A DNA stretch of 64,000 bases, taken from Rhexocercosporidium sp. MPI-PUGE-AT-0058 (taxonomy: Eukaryota > Ascomycota > Leotiomycetes > Helotiales). The notes under the pieces are model-generated. The model was not told the origin of the DNA. It made no database searches and was given only the letters and a program-made list of their open reading frames with translations. Shown piece after piece: positions 13,027-26,327 of this stretch; position 1 is the first letter of the stretch; each line of letters starts with the position of its first letter. Both the position numbers and the translations under genes were made by a program. The stretch is from NCBI GenBank assembly GCA_020746875.1, contig JAGTJL010000011.1, forward strand, positions 2,108,001 through 2,172,000, read 5' to 3'.

Positions 13027-15952
13027 TTATTAAAAGAACTTATAATTTTAAATTAAGGGTCGCCGTTAGGGTTTTTTTAAAAGAAAGATATAATATATTT
13101 AATGTCGAGCTAAATATTAAAAGTTATTATTATAAAATCCTAAAACTAATTAAAGTCATCTTAGAATTCAAAGACTCGTTCGAGATAAATTTATTATTAA
13201 CGGTCCACTTTCGATTCACAAAGTATTTTATTATAAAACGAATCGACGCATAAGAAGGAAAAGAAGTAAAGACAATATACGCGTTTTATATCTAATACTT
13301 CGTAAATTATTATAATATATTATAAAAGGAATTAAAGGTTATAAAAGTTTAAAAAAATATTTAATAACTTAAAAATTATAAAAGAGACCCGAAAACCTTT
13401 CGCTTCAATCCTAGCTTTATTAAAATATTTAAGAAGTCTAAAGACGTAGAAAATGTAAAATATAAAATATAATTAAGCCATTCGAACTTTAAACTAACCG
13501 CAAAAGCCTTAATATAAGCTTTAAATTTAAAATAAACTAAAGACCTTTAAAAGTAATACTTAATATTAAAGACTCTTAATATACTCGAGAAATCTAATTA
13601 CTCCGTCTTAGACTTCTTATTTAGTGTTAAATATATCTTCTCTTTTAATTTTAAAAAGGCTAAGTTTATTAACCTTTTTAAATCGGAGTTCAAAATATAT
13701 TAGTTTTATTATCGAGACATAAGTAAGACTAGTCCGCTAATTGCCTTTATATATAATATAATTTATAATATTTCTTAATAATGTCTTCGCTAAGACTATA
13801 GACTATATTTTATTGCTTTAATAAATTAAAAAAACAATAATCCTAGACTTATTACTTATTTTAAAGTTTTAATTTATCCCGGAATTAAAGCTTATAACGT
13901 AATTAACTTTATAAAAGTTAATATTAAAGACGACTAAAAAGCTAAATTTACTCGTAATCTTAAATTAAGAGTTACGCTAATGACTTTACGAATTTTTAAT
14001 TATTATTTTATTTCGGTTAGTTAAGCACTTATTAAATATATTTCCGGTTACTTTATTTTTTATTTATATATTAATATTATCATTAATAAGAAGTCGAATA
14101 AGCGTTTCTATATTATTAACTTAAAAAAGAAAGGCGCGATTTCGAAATACGCTTAATACGCTTAAACTAAGGACTCTTTATTTAAATCGCTCGGAAACAA
14201 TATACCTTTATTTTCGCTTTTAATAAAATAAGGGTATGTCTTGCGCCTAATTATTAAAACGGAACGAAAGGACGTTATAGGCTTTGTCGTATTCTTTAAT
14301 AATTATATTATAGTTATAAATAAATATAATTTAAAGAATAGGGTTTTAATAAATAAGCTTATATTATTTGTCTTTTAATTATAATATCCCCCGGTCCCTT
14401 AATAAAAAGTAAAATTAAAGACTTATATACTATTTTCGACTGTAGTTTCTATAATAAGGCTAGGCCCGTTATTTAATGCCTTTATAAGACGACTACCTTA
14501 AACTAACCCCTTTATTATTAAGGAAGCCCGCTACTTCTTTAGTCTTAAAGAAAAGGAATTGTCTATATATCTTTAAAAGTATAAGTCCTTTTAATATATT
14601 ATTATATATAAAGTCTAAATTTAAGTTCGAGAGCGAGAAAAGTAATTATATAAAAAAAAGTCTTAAGCACTTTAAATTAAAAAAACTAAACCTATTAAGG
14701 CGGACAATATCGTCGATCTTATAGTCTTAAAAGAGCTAAGTAAGATAGGCTATAACGTTAAAATAAAGAACTCTTAAGACAATTAAAGTCAAAAGATATT
14801 TTAGACTAAGACTTAAAAAGTAAAGTTATAATTAATTTAATTCTTAATCTTAAACCATAAGTCGCCGTAAATAAAAGAGTATTTATATTAACGCTTAACG
14901 TAAGTCTTTAAGTAAATTTAAAGTAAACCCTTAGTTTTATAAATAAAAATAAATAAAAAACCGTAATTATAACCTTTAATCTCGACTTAAGAGTTACGAC
15001 CTCTAAGATTTAATACGTTACTTTTAAAAAACCAACTATAATAAAAGAAGTTATAAGATTAAGTTTAAAGATTATAAGCTTTAGCGAAATCGACCTAAAA
15101 GATAAGGCTTAAAGAGAGGCTCGAAGAGTAAAGAACAATAAGCTTATGAATCGACTAATAGCCGAGGATGTTGCCGCGACTTGTGAAGCACTAACTAGTA
15201 GACCCTCGAGCCTCTTTAATAAGCCAAAATTAAACTTAATTTTAAGGTTAGTAATTTAAGACTTAAAGGACTAACGACACCCCTTAAAGACTACTTATTC
15301 TTATTATTAAGCCTTAGCTACTAGAAGATGTCTTTTACGGCAATAACGGCAGACTATAAAGAAGTAAATCGAAAAAGGTTAGCTACGTTTTACTTATTTT
15401 AAAAGAAGACTTAAACGGAAATAAGTCCTTTACTTTTAAGGCAAAAAATAAGCGTAATACCGGAGTAACTTCAGCCCGAGTTATAAAAAAGGGCAAAAAG
15501 AACCTTTAAGCCCGAATCACAAGTCGATATATATTATTAATTAATTAAACCTCTTTCTTTTATTTATTTCGATATAAGCCGGAAAGAATATTAAAATAGA
15601 AAAGTCTAGCGTTTTTTTTTTTATTTTAAAAAAATATCTTTTTCTTTTTTTTTTTCCTTTCTTCCTTTAATAAGCTAAGCCATAGGCAAGCGGAAGTAGT
15701 CGGGGGCGACTACTTATTATAGTTAAGGACGGATATAAAGTGACGATTTTAGTTAGGAAATAATGCCTAAGGCGTTATTTAAGGAATTAAGTATATAACC
15801 TTTAAAGGTTCGTATAAAAGGCCTTTTTTCTTATATAAAATTAAAAGAATTAAATATTTTTCTACCTTAAATCTTAACCCCTTAAAGTTACTAGGCTCCT
15901 TGCCTAATGCCTTGCGCCGTACTACGTTCTTTATTTGTTATAGCCTTCACAT
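13027..15952. mobile_element. Unclassified RIP-degraded repeat
   Basis: AT-rich, stop-riddled DNA starting directly at the end of the gypsy copy A LTR. I found no RT, integrase, protease or DDE transposase motifs. Plus-strand translation gives patches of protein-like sequence in mixed frames: a gag-like helical stretch around 13.1-13.7 kb, and a charged, possibly coiled-coil segment leading into RPSSLFNKPKLN at about 15,199-15,235. The stretch 15,690-15,952 is less AT-rich and ends TTCACA, as an LTR might, but no partner copy is in the window. It may be an LTR element of a family I do not recognise, or a RIPped host gene. Confidence 0.4.
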
Positions 15953-16199
15953 TATTAATTAAGATATTTTTAATATAATTATTAGTAATTTAATTAATAA
16001 CTTATTAATAAATTTTAATTTATAATATAATTAGTTATAAATACTATTAGCTTTATTAAACAGTATCTTAATTATATTTATATTTAAAAAGTTATTAAAT
16101 AAACTACGTAAGAGAAACTATTATTCGTCACTCGGGTAGAGCCGCTCGCTAAGCCTTATTTGGTAAGGACCGTTACTTTAAACTATTTTCGGCTAGTAT
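15953..16199. other. AT-rich spacer, no gene seen
   Basis: Low-complexity AT-rich DNA with one more normal patch (about 16,120-16,199). Nothing coding is recognisable. It separates the degraded repeat from the relic-gene region. Confidence 0.5.
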
Positions 16200-16345
16200 A
16201 GTAGTCACATGACTACTACTCAAGTAGTAATCTAGAGTATTAGATTAGATTAGATTAGATTTAAAGTATTATATAAATTTACTAGATTAGAGTAGAGTAG
16301 TAAGTGCTACTCTAATCTAATCTAATCTAATCTATTTATCACACT
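16200..16345. repeat. Foldback (TTAGA)n / (TCTAA)n inverted repeat
   Basis: Four to five TTAGA units (about 16,229-16,261) are followed about 40 bp later by four to five TCTAA units (about 16,310-16,334), so the two arms are self-complementary. A second small palindrome, GTAGTCACATGACTAC, lies just upstream. It resembles a foldback or MITE remnant, or a microsatellite that expanded symmetrically. The 5-bp unit is not the TTAGGG telomere repeat. Confidence 0.6.
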
Positions 16346-16849
16346 GCTTGTACAGCGTCCTCGTCAGATGAGCTTTGCAGCGTTGGAGCGACGAATAGCG
16401 GCTGGCTTCCTTGTGAGTCCCTAGCAAATGCGAGTTGGCAGCCTCGATGTCGCTAACTAAATAGATCGTGGTCTAGCCTACTAATTGGGATGCGGAGAGC
16501 AAGGGCCTAGTAAGGCTTCTAGGTTTATTCGCAGCACACCGTAGGGCGACCAACACTATATATAAGCACAAATCTGGTTAACACTCTCTTTGCCGACTTA
16601 TTAAGATGTTAATATCCTTGAAAATCTCGTGCTCTATTACAACATTTATATTATTCTCGTCTTAAGAGTAGCCTCAGTAAACTAGGCCTGGGAATCGGTT
16701 AAATATACCCCTTATTCCAGTTTGCCTACGCTTATTACTATTTCGTAATTTAAGTATTAAAAAAGGCATAGCTCAAGTCACTAAAATGGGGGCTCCCGCT
16801 AATTCTGGCGTGATAAGCCTAATTGTGACACTGTCAGCCATTACAATGT
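16346..16849. other. Non-repeat DNA upstream of the FtsJ-like relic
   Basis: Base composition returns toward normal here. Plus-strand translation shows short protein-like runs but no continuous frame and no family I recognise. It may hold the decayed 5' exons or promoter of the pseudogene that follows. Confidence 0.35.
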
Positions 16850-17900
16850 TCCACAAGCGCCTTCGCCAAACAGAATCAATATATTCTAAGCTTATGGAAT
16901 TGAAGGAAAAGGTGTGTTATTTTTAGGAAAGTAAATATTAATATAAGATTCTAATAAGTTAAAAAGGAGTGGAAAAACACTAAGGGAGACAAACATTTTA
17001 AGCATTAAAGACAGAGAGCCGATAGTGCCACGAGTAAAGCTATAGTCAGATTCTATTAAATAATATAAGAAATTGGGGATAAAATGTAAATAAAGACTAG
17101 CGCTTTCTCTTAAGTCAATCGACCCGAAGACGGTTTTAGAATCCTCGACCTTTACATAGCTCTTAATAGCTATACATCCAGTGCTTTTGAGTATAATCCG
17201 GCAGCAAAAGCGACCGACATTACTTTACCTCCAGGTTATAGGGGTCATGAAGTCTTTCTAAACTCCGCTCGGTCTCCTGTTTTATACCGGGATATTATGA
17301 TATTCTTTAAGGAGTTTAAGGTAGATAAAGTCCTTATTAAACATCTCGCATACGCTTCATTTAGTATAAAAAGGCCGTTCATCGACTGAAAATTCGATTT
17401 TGTCATCTGCAATAGTCAAGTTCTTCGAACACATAAGTGGCCTGAATAGCGGGAGGCAACCGAAGCGAACCAGCTTACAAGCTCATAGCTTATTCTAGCG
17501 TTGCAGCGCATTCGACGAGGAGGAATATTAATTATACTATTATATAAAATCGAAGCCTTAAACATAATGGAGCTTTTATACACATTCTCACGATTCTCTG
17601 ATATTAAAGTCTTTAAGCTTATGAAGAAGCATACGATTGGGTCGACATTCTACCTTATTACAAAGAATGTATAGTCGGATGTAAAAGCTAGAAAAGTAGC
17701 AGTCATGGCTTAAAAGACTGCTTAGTGGAACGCAACGTTAGTAGTAATGAGGGTACGGATATAAGGAGGATCGAATTCGACGACGAGTATGCACAAAATA
17801 TTATCGACTCTTTCGGCGATGAATTCACTTCGCTTGCTAAGCCTGTCTGGAAGATTCAGGCAGATGCTTTAAGTCGATCTGACTTCGTTCGTTAAATACT
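16850..17900 (+). pseudogene. FtsJ/RrmJ-like 2'-O-methyltransferase relic
   Basis: One frame (17,100 to about 17,745) reads like the fungal FtsJ-like (SAM-dependent ribose methyltransferase) proteins: ILDLYIALNSYTSSA where the SAM-binding LDLGxAPGG loop should be, NPAAKATDITLPPGY, FDFVICNSQVLRTHKWPE, LALQRIRRGGILIILLYKIEA, LLYTFSRFSDIKVFK, and KKHTIGSTFYLITKNV. It is interrupted by at least six in-frame stops (first TGA at about 17,389, then several TAG/TAA). The glycines of the SAM loop are replaced by Asn and Ser. A frameshift near 17,750 moves the C-terminal part (IIDSFGDEFTSLAKPVWKI) to another frame. Upstream, around 17,070, IKKLGIKC fits the segment before the SAM domain. Most lesions are C-to-T or G-to-A, so RIP of a duplicated or repeat-linked copy is the likely cause. 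Start and introns cannot be defined. Such enzymes methylate ribose 2'-OH in RNA; this copy cannot. Confidence 0.75.
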
Positions 17901-19550
17901 ATGATCTCCGAAGGAAGATCTCTTGACCCGGGAACTGTTTCATAAATCGCAGTAACATTGATCGAATTATTGGGTACCAGAACTTGTCAGGTCGCAGAAC
18001 TGATTGAGGGCCGAATTGTCAATCGTTTCTTATTCGGCATCGGAGCTTCATTTTTCTTTTTATTAAATAAAGAAATAGTATCTACTGCATGACGACGTAC
18101 GAACCTTAATTTAACAGAGTTGTAATAAAGATCTCGCCCCCGGACAGGCCTAATTCCTCCTTAGTCTCATTTTACTAATTGGAATTAAAGCTCAACAAAT
18201 AGTGTTTAGAAAGGGCTGCGGATTTTGACGAGGACGCAGTACCCATTATGCCTTAACTCGCAGATCAAGTCAGGTGGATAGCGAGTATGACTTGAGGTGC
18301 GATACAAGGATTACCTAATTTCTGAGCAGCTCGTACTATATTAAGGAGTACATAGGCTGTTCTCGTAGGGATGTATTGATTAAACCAGGAAGTGTAAACG
18401 ATCTGTCATATTTCTAAAACAGCGGTAGTAATAGATAGAGGTTATCAACTGGCACTGTCGCACAGATAATACTCCCTTACTTCGCCGTGGACCCAGACAA
18501 CCAGCAAAGACTTGATTCGTTGAATTAATTTGTTTGTTGTGGCCGACCATAGTGGGAACCTGCAGAAGCCGAGCCTCGATTTTCGTTAAGAGGGAAGCAA
18601 GGCGACTCGAGCTGCAAGCATCCGGTTCGGTCGGTCCGTTGTGACCTACCTAGGCTCATTGGTTTAGCCAGTCATTTCCATTTGGGGAAGCACGCCTGGC
18701 CTGGCTCTTTCGCGCAACCTGCCACATTACAAATAATCTTTGTGATCTCGTGATATATTTGGGTATCTTAGTTGTCGTGTAACAAAATAAACCGGAACGA
18801 CGACTTTAAAAAGGCTTAACATGATCCACCCAAGCATTTAGGCGACTAAACGAGCCTAGGTCGGCGCTAGCATCATCGAGCCGCTCGTAAGCAAACTTGC
18901 GGAGAAAATAATTGGCAGATACAATTTTCGTTCGTCATGGTGATCGGCTCGTCGCACGCAATGTAAGATCCACTTGTCAATTTCCTCTTTCTTTGAACTG
19001 GTGAAGGTGTCGAGAGTAAAGCAAGGGACTCAGCAGCCCCTATTCGTGTATGTAGTCAGTTACTCCCTACGAGCCTCCTTTTACAGAATTCAGACGACTT
19101 GATCACCACTTTGGGAGCACCTACTTTATGCTCCACTTCTGTACCACAAAAATTTAATTATGAAAATTAATAATTGCTAGCTCTTAATATACCTGTTGTA
19201 ATAAAAACAACTAGCTTAATCGGTTTATAATTACTGTGGCTTTTATAAAGCAGACTAATACTGCGCTCTGATTCCAACTAGGAGTAGGGTAACTTAGGCT
19301 TTATAACCTTTTTAGGCGATATTTGTGCTGAAAAGCCCTTATTTCGCTGATTTAAACAAAAAAACATTTGTGTAATTCGGATAATTTTTAAGAATTGCCA
19401 AATTTAGGTTAGCGCCGGACTCTAATTTCAACTAATTTTTACGATTAATAGAAGTCGACTAAAACTTAAGTAATTATAAACAGTATGAACAAAATTAATT
19501 ATATTAATTAATTGTGATACTTGCTCTATGAAAGACGGCAATCACGTGTG
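17901..19550. other. Intergenic, partly degraded; no gene seen
   Basis: Mixed composition: near-normal until about 19.1 kb, then AT-rich up to the retrotransposon at 19,556. No continuous frame, RNA gene or repeat copy is recognised. The last bases before the element, ACTGG (19,551-19,555), are one copy of its target-site duplication. Confidence 0.45.
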
Positions 19551-19555
19551 ACTGG

Positions 19556-19745
19556 TGTAATGGTCTGTGCTCTTAGCGTTGATTACGTAATCACTGCCCT
19601 CATAAAGATAATGAGGGGGAAGAGGTAATCTTCCCTCTTTAGTAATTAGCTTTTATATAAATTTAAATATTATTAATAAGTCTACAGCGCTTCTTTAGTC
19701 ATTTTATTATATTATAATTACCTTAGCGTATTAATAATTATTACA
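19556..19745 (+). repeat. Left LTR of the chromovirus (190 bp)
   Basis: Starts TGTAATGGTC and ends ATTACA, flanked on the left by ACTGG. It is the same length as the right copy, differing by scattered C/T and G/A transitions, and more AT-rich in its second half. It contains the AGAGGTAATCTTCCCTC segment shared by both copies. Confidence 0.93.
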
Positions 19746-22700
19746 TTTTAATTATTATTTTCTTATTATTAACTTAATTATTATATAATAATTTAAATTA
19801 AAGGATTATTAACGACAGCCTTAAGTCGACAAGGACAACGATTAAATACCTTAAGACACTTAGGAATCGCTGGAGATACGTTAATAAATAATATTATCGC
19901 GATATAAGAGTAACTTTAAGCTTTTAAAAAGCGAAACAATATCTTTAATAGCCTTATCGCTAAGCATCGTCGAATGTATAGCGATGATTTTATATAATAC
20001 ACTCCTAAAGTAGCAGCGAGAGCTTAGCTTTTTTAACTTATTAAATTAAAGACTCCTACAAATAACGAAGACAATATAAGGAGCCCCTTAATAATAGCCG
20101 ACGAACCTCAGGCTTCACGCCAAAAGAAGGGCAAATATATAATCCCTTTAAAATATAAAGAAAAGAGTCACCGAGAACTCATAAAATATTTATAAGCTTA
20201 TAACCGTGTTTTTGACTATAATTTTAAAGGATTCCTGACTAATATAATTAAGATTAAATAGGAGGTAATATTACTTCGCAAAAAACCGGCAAATACTTAA
20301 GAGAGATTTAAAAAGCAAATCCTAAAGAGACTTAATATAATAACTTAGAAAAATTATAAGAAGTTTTTAGAGAATCTTTAGTTATTCTTTATCTTAAGAA
20401 GGGTAGCTAACTTTTAAGCTTATAAAATAACTTAATAAAGAGTTGGCTAGCTTATTTATAAATTTATTAATTACTTAAAGAGATTAAAAGAATACTTTAA
20501 GTCTTTTATAAAGCGCTAATTATAAGACATTTTCTTTAATAAGATTTGGCCTAAAGCTTACTAAAAAATCGTCGAAAGTAAATAAGTTAATAAATTATAA
20601 ACTCGTAAAGAAGTTATTTTTGCTGTCGCCCTTTAAGAAACTTATAATTTAATGAAAAAGAATAATAAGAGGTAAAGAAAATTAAAAAAATAAAAAAGAG
20701 AAACTTTTTATAAGCCTCTATAAAGAGTTAATAAAAGGCAAAATAATTCTCGGCTAAAGTAATTTAATAAAATTAACTTAAATAAAATCTTAATTAAAAA
20801 AGGCAGGAAGGGAAGTTATAAGTCGAAAGTTAAATGTTACTTATATTATAAACTTAACTATTACGTTAATAAATACCTAAAGATTAATGCCAGCGAGTTT
20901 AAAAACAAACGCTAAAAGAGCGCTTAACTTATAATAGCTTTTACGTTTTTATTAAAATTAATAAGTAAAAGGATAGAAATTTAATTAAAGATCTTGTCGA
21001 GTGGAAAATAGAAGACGTTAATGGCCCTAATTAATAATAAAGCGGAAGACAATTTTGTCTCGAGGCTTATAATAAAGGAGTGTAATTTATAACTTATCGG
21101 CGAAGGACTAAAGACATTTCAGGCCCTTCTTAATAATAAAGATATTATTTATAATATAGCTCTCGCTTAAGTAGAGATTATAAATATACTTAAATAAATA
21201 AAATTAAATGTACTTTAGTTAAAAGTCATTAATATGCCGGGTGTAGACTTAATTTTAAGATGGCCTTGGCTAAAAGAAATTAACTTTTAAATTAGTTTTA
21301 AAATTAAATAATAAAAATATTCATATTAATTAAATAATATTTATAACTTTAATATTATAAGACTAAAAGAGTTTATATAAATTGTTAAAAAAAAGAGTCG
21401 CTCGCGTACGCTATAATACCTAGCTTTAATATAGCGCGCCTATTAAACGCCGACAATATACTTATTATTTTATAATAATATTATGGATTTAAGGACGTCT
21501 TTTTAAAAGAAAGAGGGAACGAGCTGCCCCTATTATAAAGTCGTTAATATATTATTAACTTAAAACTGAGTGCGAAACCCTTATACTTTTTAATTTATAA
21601 CCTCTTCGAGACAAAACTAAAGGTTTTCTAAAGTTATTTTAAATCCTTTAAAGTTAAAAGATAAATAAGGAAAAACAAAAGCCTAACTAGAGCTTTTATT
21701 TTATTTATAATAAAAAAAGATGGTGGCCTTCGACTGTATATTAATTATAAAGCTTTAAATTAAATTACAATTAAGGATTAATACCCCTTATTATTAATTA
21801 ATAAGACGTTAAATAAACTTTAAGACATAAAGATTTTCACTAATTTAAATTTATAAAATGTATATTATTATATTAAAATTAAGAAAAACAAATAAGTAAA
21901 AGACTATATTTTATATTTATTATAAGCATTATAAATATTAAGTAATGCCGTTTAAATTATTTAATACGCCGGCGACATTTTAAGTATATATTAACGATAT
22001 ATTAGCGGGACTTATAAACATTATTTATGTCGTTTATTTTAACGATATCTTAATATATTTAATAAATTCATTTTAATACGAGAACTACGTTTGTTAAGTT
22101 TTTAAAAAACTATAATAAGTAAATCTTTTTATTAAGTTATCGAAATACTCTTTTAATATTTAAAGTATAGACTTTTTAAGCTATATAATATCTCTCGCTA
22201 GAGTATTAATAAAGTAAAGCCGAATAAATATTATTAAAGACTAGCTAAAGCTTAAAAATGTTAAAAATATTTAAGTTTTTATTAGCTTCGCCAACTTTTA
22301 CCGGCGCTTTATTATAAACTTTTTAATTATTACTTAATTAATAATAAGCTTAACGAAAATAAGAAGAAAGGGCAACCTGCCCTTGCCTTTTATTAAGATA
22401 TATTTAAAAAAGAGGCTTTTTAACGTATTAAAAGATATATTTACGTTAGCCCTTTTTTTTATATACTTTGACTTTAATAAGTTAAAAAGGCTAAAAACTA
22501 ATGCGTTTAGATTTATAATTATAAAAATCTTTTTTTAACCTAGCGAGTAGTCGGTAAGAAATAAGGAAAAGGCCGTATAACATTTTATTATATTTTTTAA
22601 TAAAAAGCTAAATGCTATTAAGTTAAATTATAAAGTATATAATTAAGAACTCTTTATAATTATTAAGTGTTTTATATATTAAAGGCATTATTTAAAAAAT

Positions 22701-24839
22701 AATCTAGCCCTTATTAAAGTATTAATAGACTATAATAACCTCCGTCATTTTATAACGACAACGATATTAAGCCGGCGATAAACTAAATAGGCTTTAAAAC
22801 TATGTAAGTATAACTTTATAATAGTTTATAAAAAAGGGAAGAATAATCCCGTAAATAGACTTTCGCGTAAGCCTAATTATAAGTTAATAAAAGATAAAAA
22901 GAATATTATATTCTTTATTTTATAAAATAAGTTGTAAAGCGTATTTTAAAATAAGTTAATCCGTGTGCCTAATATAATTAATTATATAACGGAAAGCATC
23001 CAGCGAGAAGACAATAGTATATTATATTAACTAATTTATATTTTTTAACTTACCGGCAATAATATTATAATAAGTACGTCGACCGAGGCTATAAAAGTAA
23101 CTTTTACGCTTAACTAACGGTATGTTTTTATATAGTTTAATAGTTTTTAAAATTTATTTAAAGGCTTAAACAACTTCTTATATAAAGCCGGCAAAAGGTA
23201 AAACGCTGGCTAATATAGTTATGAATATATTATGTCACGGTTTCTTATAGCAAGAGTTATAAAAGCCGAAACGGCAAACCTTAAATTAAACTCGCTTTTT
23301 TCGTTACTTTTAAAGCTATAAAAAAAGGACGCCTTAGCTATTAAAAAGCAAGTCAAATTATAAAATGCCAAGGATTTAAATTAAAGTATTAACAATAATA
23401 AACTATTAAGACACCGACGAATAGCTTATGTCCCTTAAGACAATGCCGTTTATAATAAAATTATAAAAACAAATCATAATAATTTAATTATAAGCCATTT
23501 TAATTATAAAAAGACATTAAAGCTTATTTAACGAAAGTATTTCTAGTTAAAAATATTAATAAACGTTAAAAAATACATTAAGACTTATAATATTTATTAA
23601 AAAACAAAGACAAAACGTAAGAAAGTAATTAACGAAATATAAGCGCTAAGTTAGCTTAATAAACTATTTAAGTTAATTATAATAGACTTTATTATAGATT
23701 TAATATTTTTTAAAAGTAATATTATAAGTAAAGTCTTTAATAGTTTATTAATAATTGTCGATAAATTTATTAAAAATATTAAATATATTTTGTGCTTAAA
23801 AACTATTAATATATCGCTTTTAACACGCCTATTTATTAATTATTAGTTTAAGGATTACGGGCTAATTATAACGATTATTATAAATAAAGGCTTTATATTT
23901 ACTTTAAAATTCTGGACGGAACTTTGCTTTTATTTACGAATAATAAGAGGCCTTTTGACGGCGTTTTACTCGTAAATAAATAAATAAATAAAGGAATAAA
24001 ACTAAGCCTTAAAAGCGTGGCTAAAGTGTTTTATTTATTATTTATAAGACGATTAAATAGATTTCCTGCCCTTAGCGAAGTTCGCGTATATAAATACTTA
24101 TTATAAGTTTATTAAAATGACTCCGAATAAGATTAAGTACGGTATATTACTAGATTTTCGTTAAGGAATTGAAGACGATTTTATAAAAGAAGAGATACCG
24201 ACTATTAAAGAATAAGTAAAAGAGGTTATTAAGAAACGCCAAGAGCTGAAAATTAACTAATAAAGAATTAAAGAAAACCAGGCGAAATAATATAATAAGA
24301 ACTATTGCCTTATAGAATTTAAAGTTAAATAATAAGTCTTACCTTTATTAAAGAATATTAAAATAATTTATTTAAATAAGAAGTTAAATTATTAATTTTT
24401 AAGGCCTTTTAAAATTACTAAAAAAATCGGAAAACAAGCGTATAAATTAGAATTACTCTTTAAATATAGCCGTTTATATAACGTCTTCTACGTATTATTA
24501 CTGAAGCTATACTAATAAAGGCCCGGCGAATCGTCGGAAGTCGTTTAATTTAACCTTGTTAATAGAAAAGAGTAATAGGCTATTAAGACTCTCTTAGATT
24601 AATAAGTAATTAAAGGTAAAAAATAATACCTTATTAAATAAAAAGGATTTAGTTTAGCGTATAATTTTTAAAAGTTAATAAAGAACTTTATTAATTTTTA
24701 AGAGTTAATTAAGTCACTAAAAGGTTAAAACGCTACAAAAAGGAAAGCGAAGCGTCGATAAAGATAAGTTTATAACTTCTTATTTCTTCGAAGAATTCGA
24801 GGGAGAGTCGCTAGGACCACGCCGACGACTTACTAGAGA

Positions 24840-26320
24840 TATGTCATAATATTATATATCTTTTTACTTTTACTTATAGGGTTTTATAATTTTAAAAGCG
24901 TATTAAATATTATAATTTAAATAATAATACCTAAGGGAAAAAGGAGTTTATATTATTTATTCGCGCTATAATAAAAACGTAATACTTAAGAAAATTAGAA
25001 AATTAAAATGTCTTACCGAGTAAACGCTAGTCCTTTGTCGATGGATTACTAGGTAAAAACCTTAAATTTATCTTTAAGTAATAATAATAAACTTATTTTT
25101 ATTACTTAAGTTCTTAATAATATTAATATAATTATTATTTTTAATAACTCCGGCCTTAAGGTCTTTAATTATATTAACCTTAAAGGAGTTAAAATAGACC
25201 TTTCAGAAGTCCTTCGCTAAAGGTTAATAAGAAACTCGCTAACAAATGTTAAGTTTATTTACTTCTTAAAGTCCGGAAATCTTAATTATAAGCTTAGTAT
25301 TACTTTCCTTTAAGTCCTCGAATTCTTAAGAGAGAGTTAAGATTAACGCGCCGCGTAGCCCGTTAATCGCCAATATAACGCTAGTGTAAAGTTCTTTAAT
25401 TGAGGACACTATAAGCTTTTATAAAGACTTTTGAGCTTTAATATTAAAGACTTTAATAAAATGATTAACGTAACGCTTCTTTTAGTTAAAAATAAATTAA
25501 ATAACACTAAAATTTACTTATTTAATCTTATTAAAATTAAATTAAAAGGCAGTTTTAAGGAGATCGTTAAGGAGTGATTTTAATTTAGCCAGGACCTCGC
25601 CGGTTATTAACTTATACCTCGCCAATAAATAAAAAAAAAATTAACTTATTAATTTATACGGCTTGCCCTTCTTATAATAATCCAAACACTTTATAATAAA
25701 TGAGCTAAGGTTATTAAAACATTAGAAATTAAGGAACTCTTAGACTTCGCCGGCGTAATATAGGTATGGCTCTTAATAAACGTCGCTTTTATTTATAATA
25801 ACTCTACTTAAAAATTAAATACGCGTATCCTTTTTTTTTTAAAAAAATAAAATTCGTTAAAAAAATTAGACGTTATCCTTAGGATCCTTATTATTATAAT
25901 TTTAGTCGCTAATATTAATTATCTTTAAGGAGGTTATTAAGGTTTACTGGCGTTTAGTTAAGGTATTACTGGCGTTAATCGCAGTAAAGCTAAGTGTCTT
26001 ACTTTTGTGCTTATAACTAGAGGAACCGCCGGCTAAATACTTATTAAAAGACGACATTATTAAGATCGAGGGGTAGATGTAACTTATAGTTTACTATAAT
26101 TGTTATTATTAATTAAAAAAGGTTATAGAAAGGGAGAAGTATTATATATTTAATAAGCGTTAGGCCCCTCTTATTAATGGCTTTTACCTCACTTTATTTT
26201 CTTTAGAATTTACTTTTAATATAAATGGCAGAAAATTTAATTCGTTAGCGAATCGCTAGTGTAGCGCTGGCTAAAGGCTATAGTATATCCTTACTTTTAG
26301 GATAAAAGTAAATAAAAGGG
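24840..26320 (+). pseudogene. Extra coding-like region between chromodomain and right LTR
   Basis: About 1.5 kb separate the chromodomain from the polypurine tract, longer than a usual chromovirus tail. Plus-strand translation from about 25,010 gives protein-like patches (for example VFNYINLKGVKIDLSEVL around 25,160-25,210, then a basic stretch near 25,320-25,360) with RIP-type stops. I recognise no domain. It may be an additional ORF carried by this family, or a captured fragment. Confidence 0.4.
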
Positions 26321-26327
26321 GAGATAT

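Noticed and set aside
16229..16334. Internal telomere repeat
   Set aside because: The unit is the pentamer TTAGA, not TTAGGG, and it occurs in both orientations around a centre.
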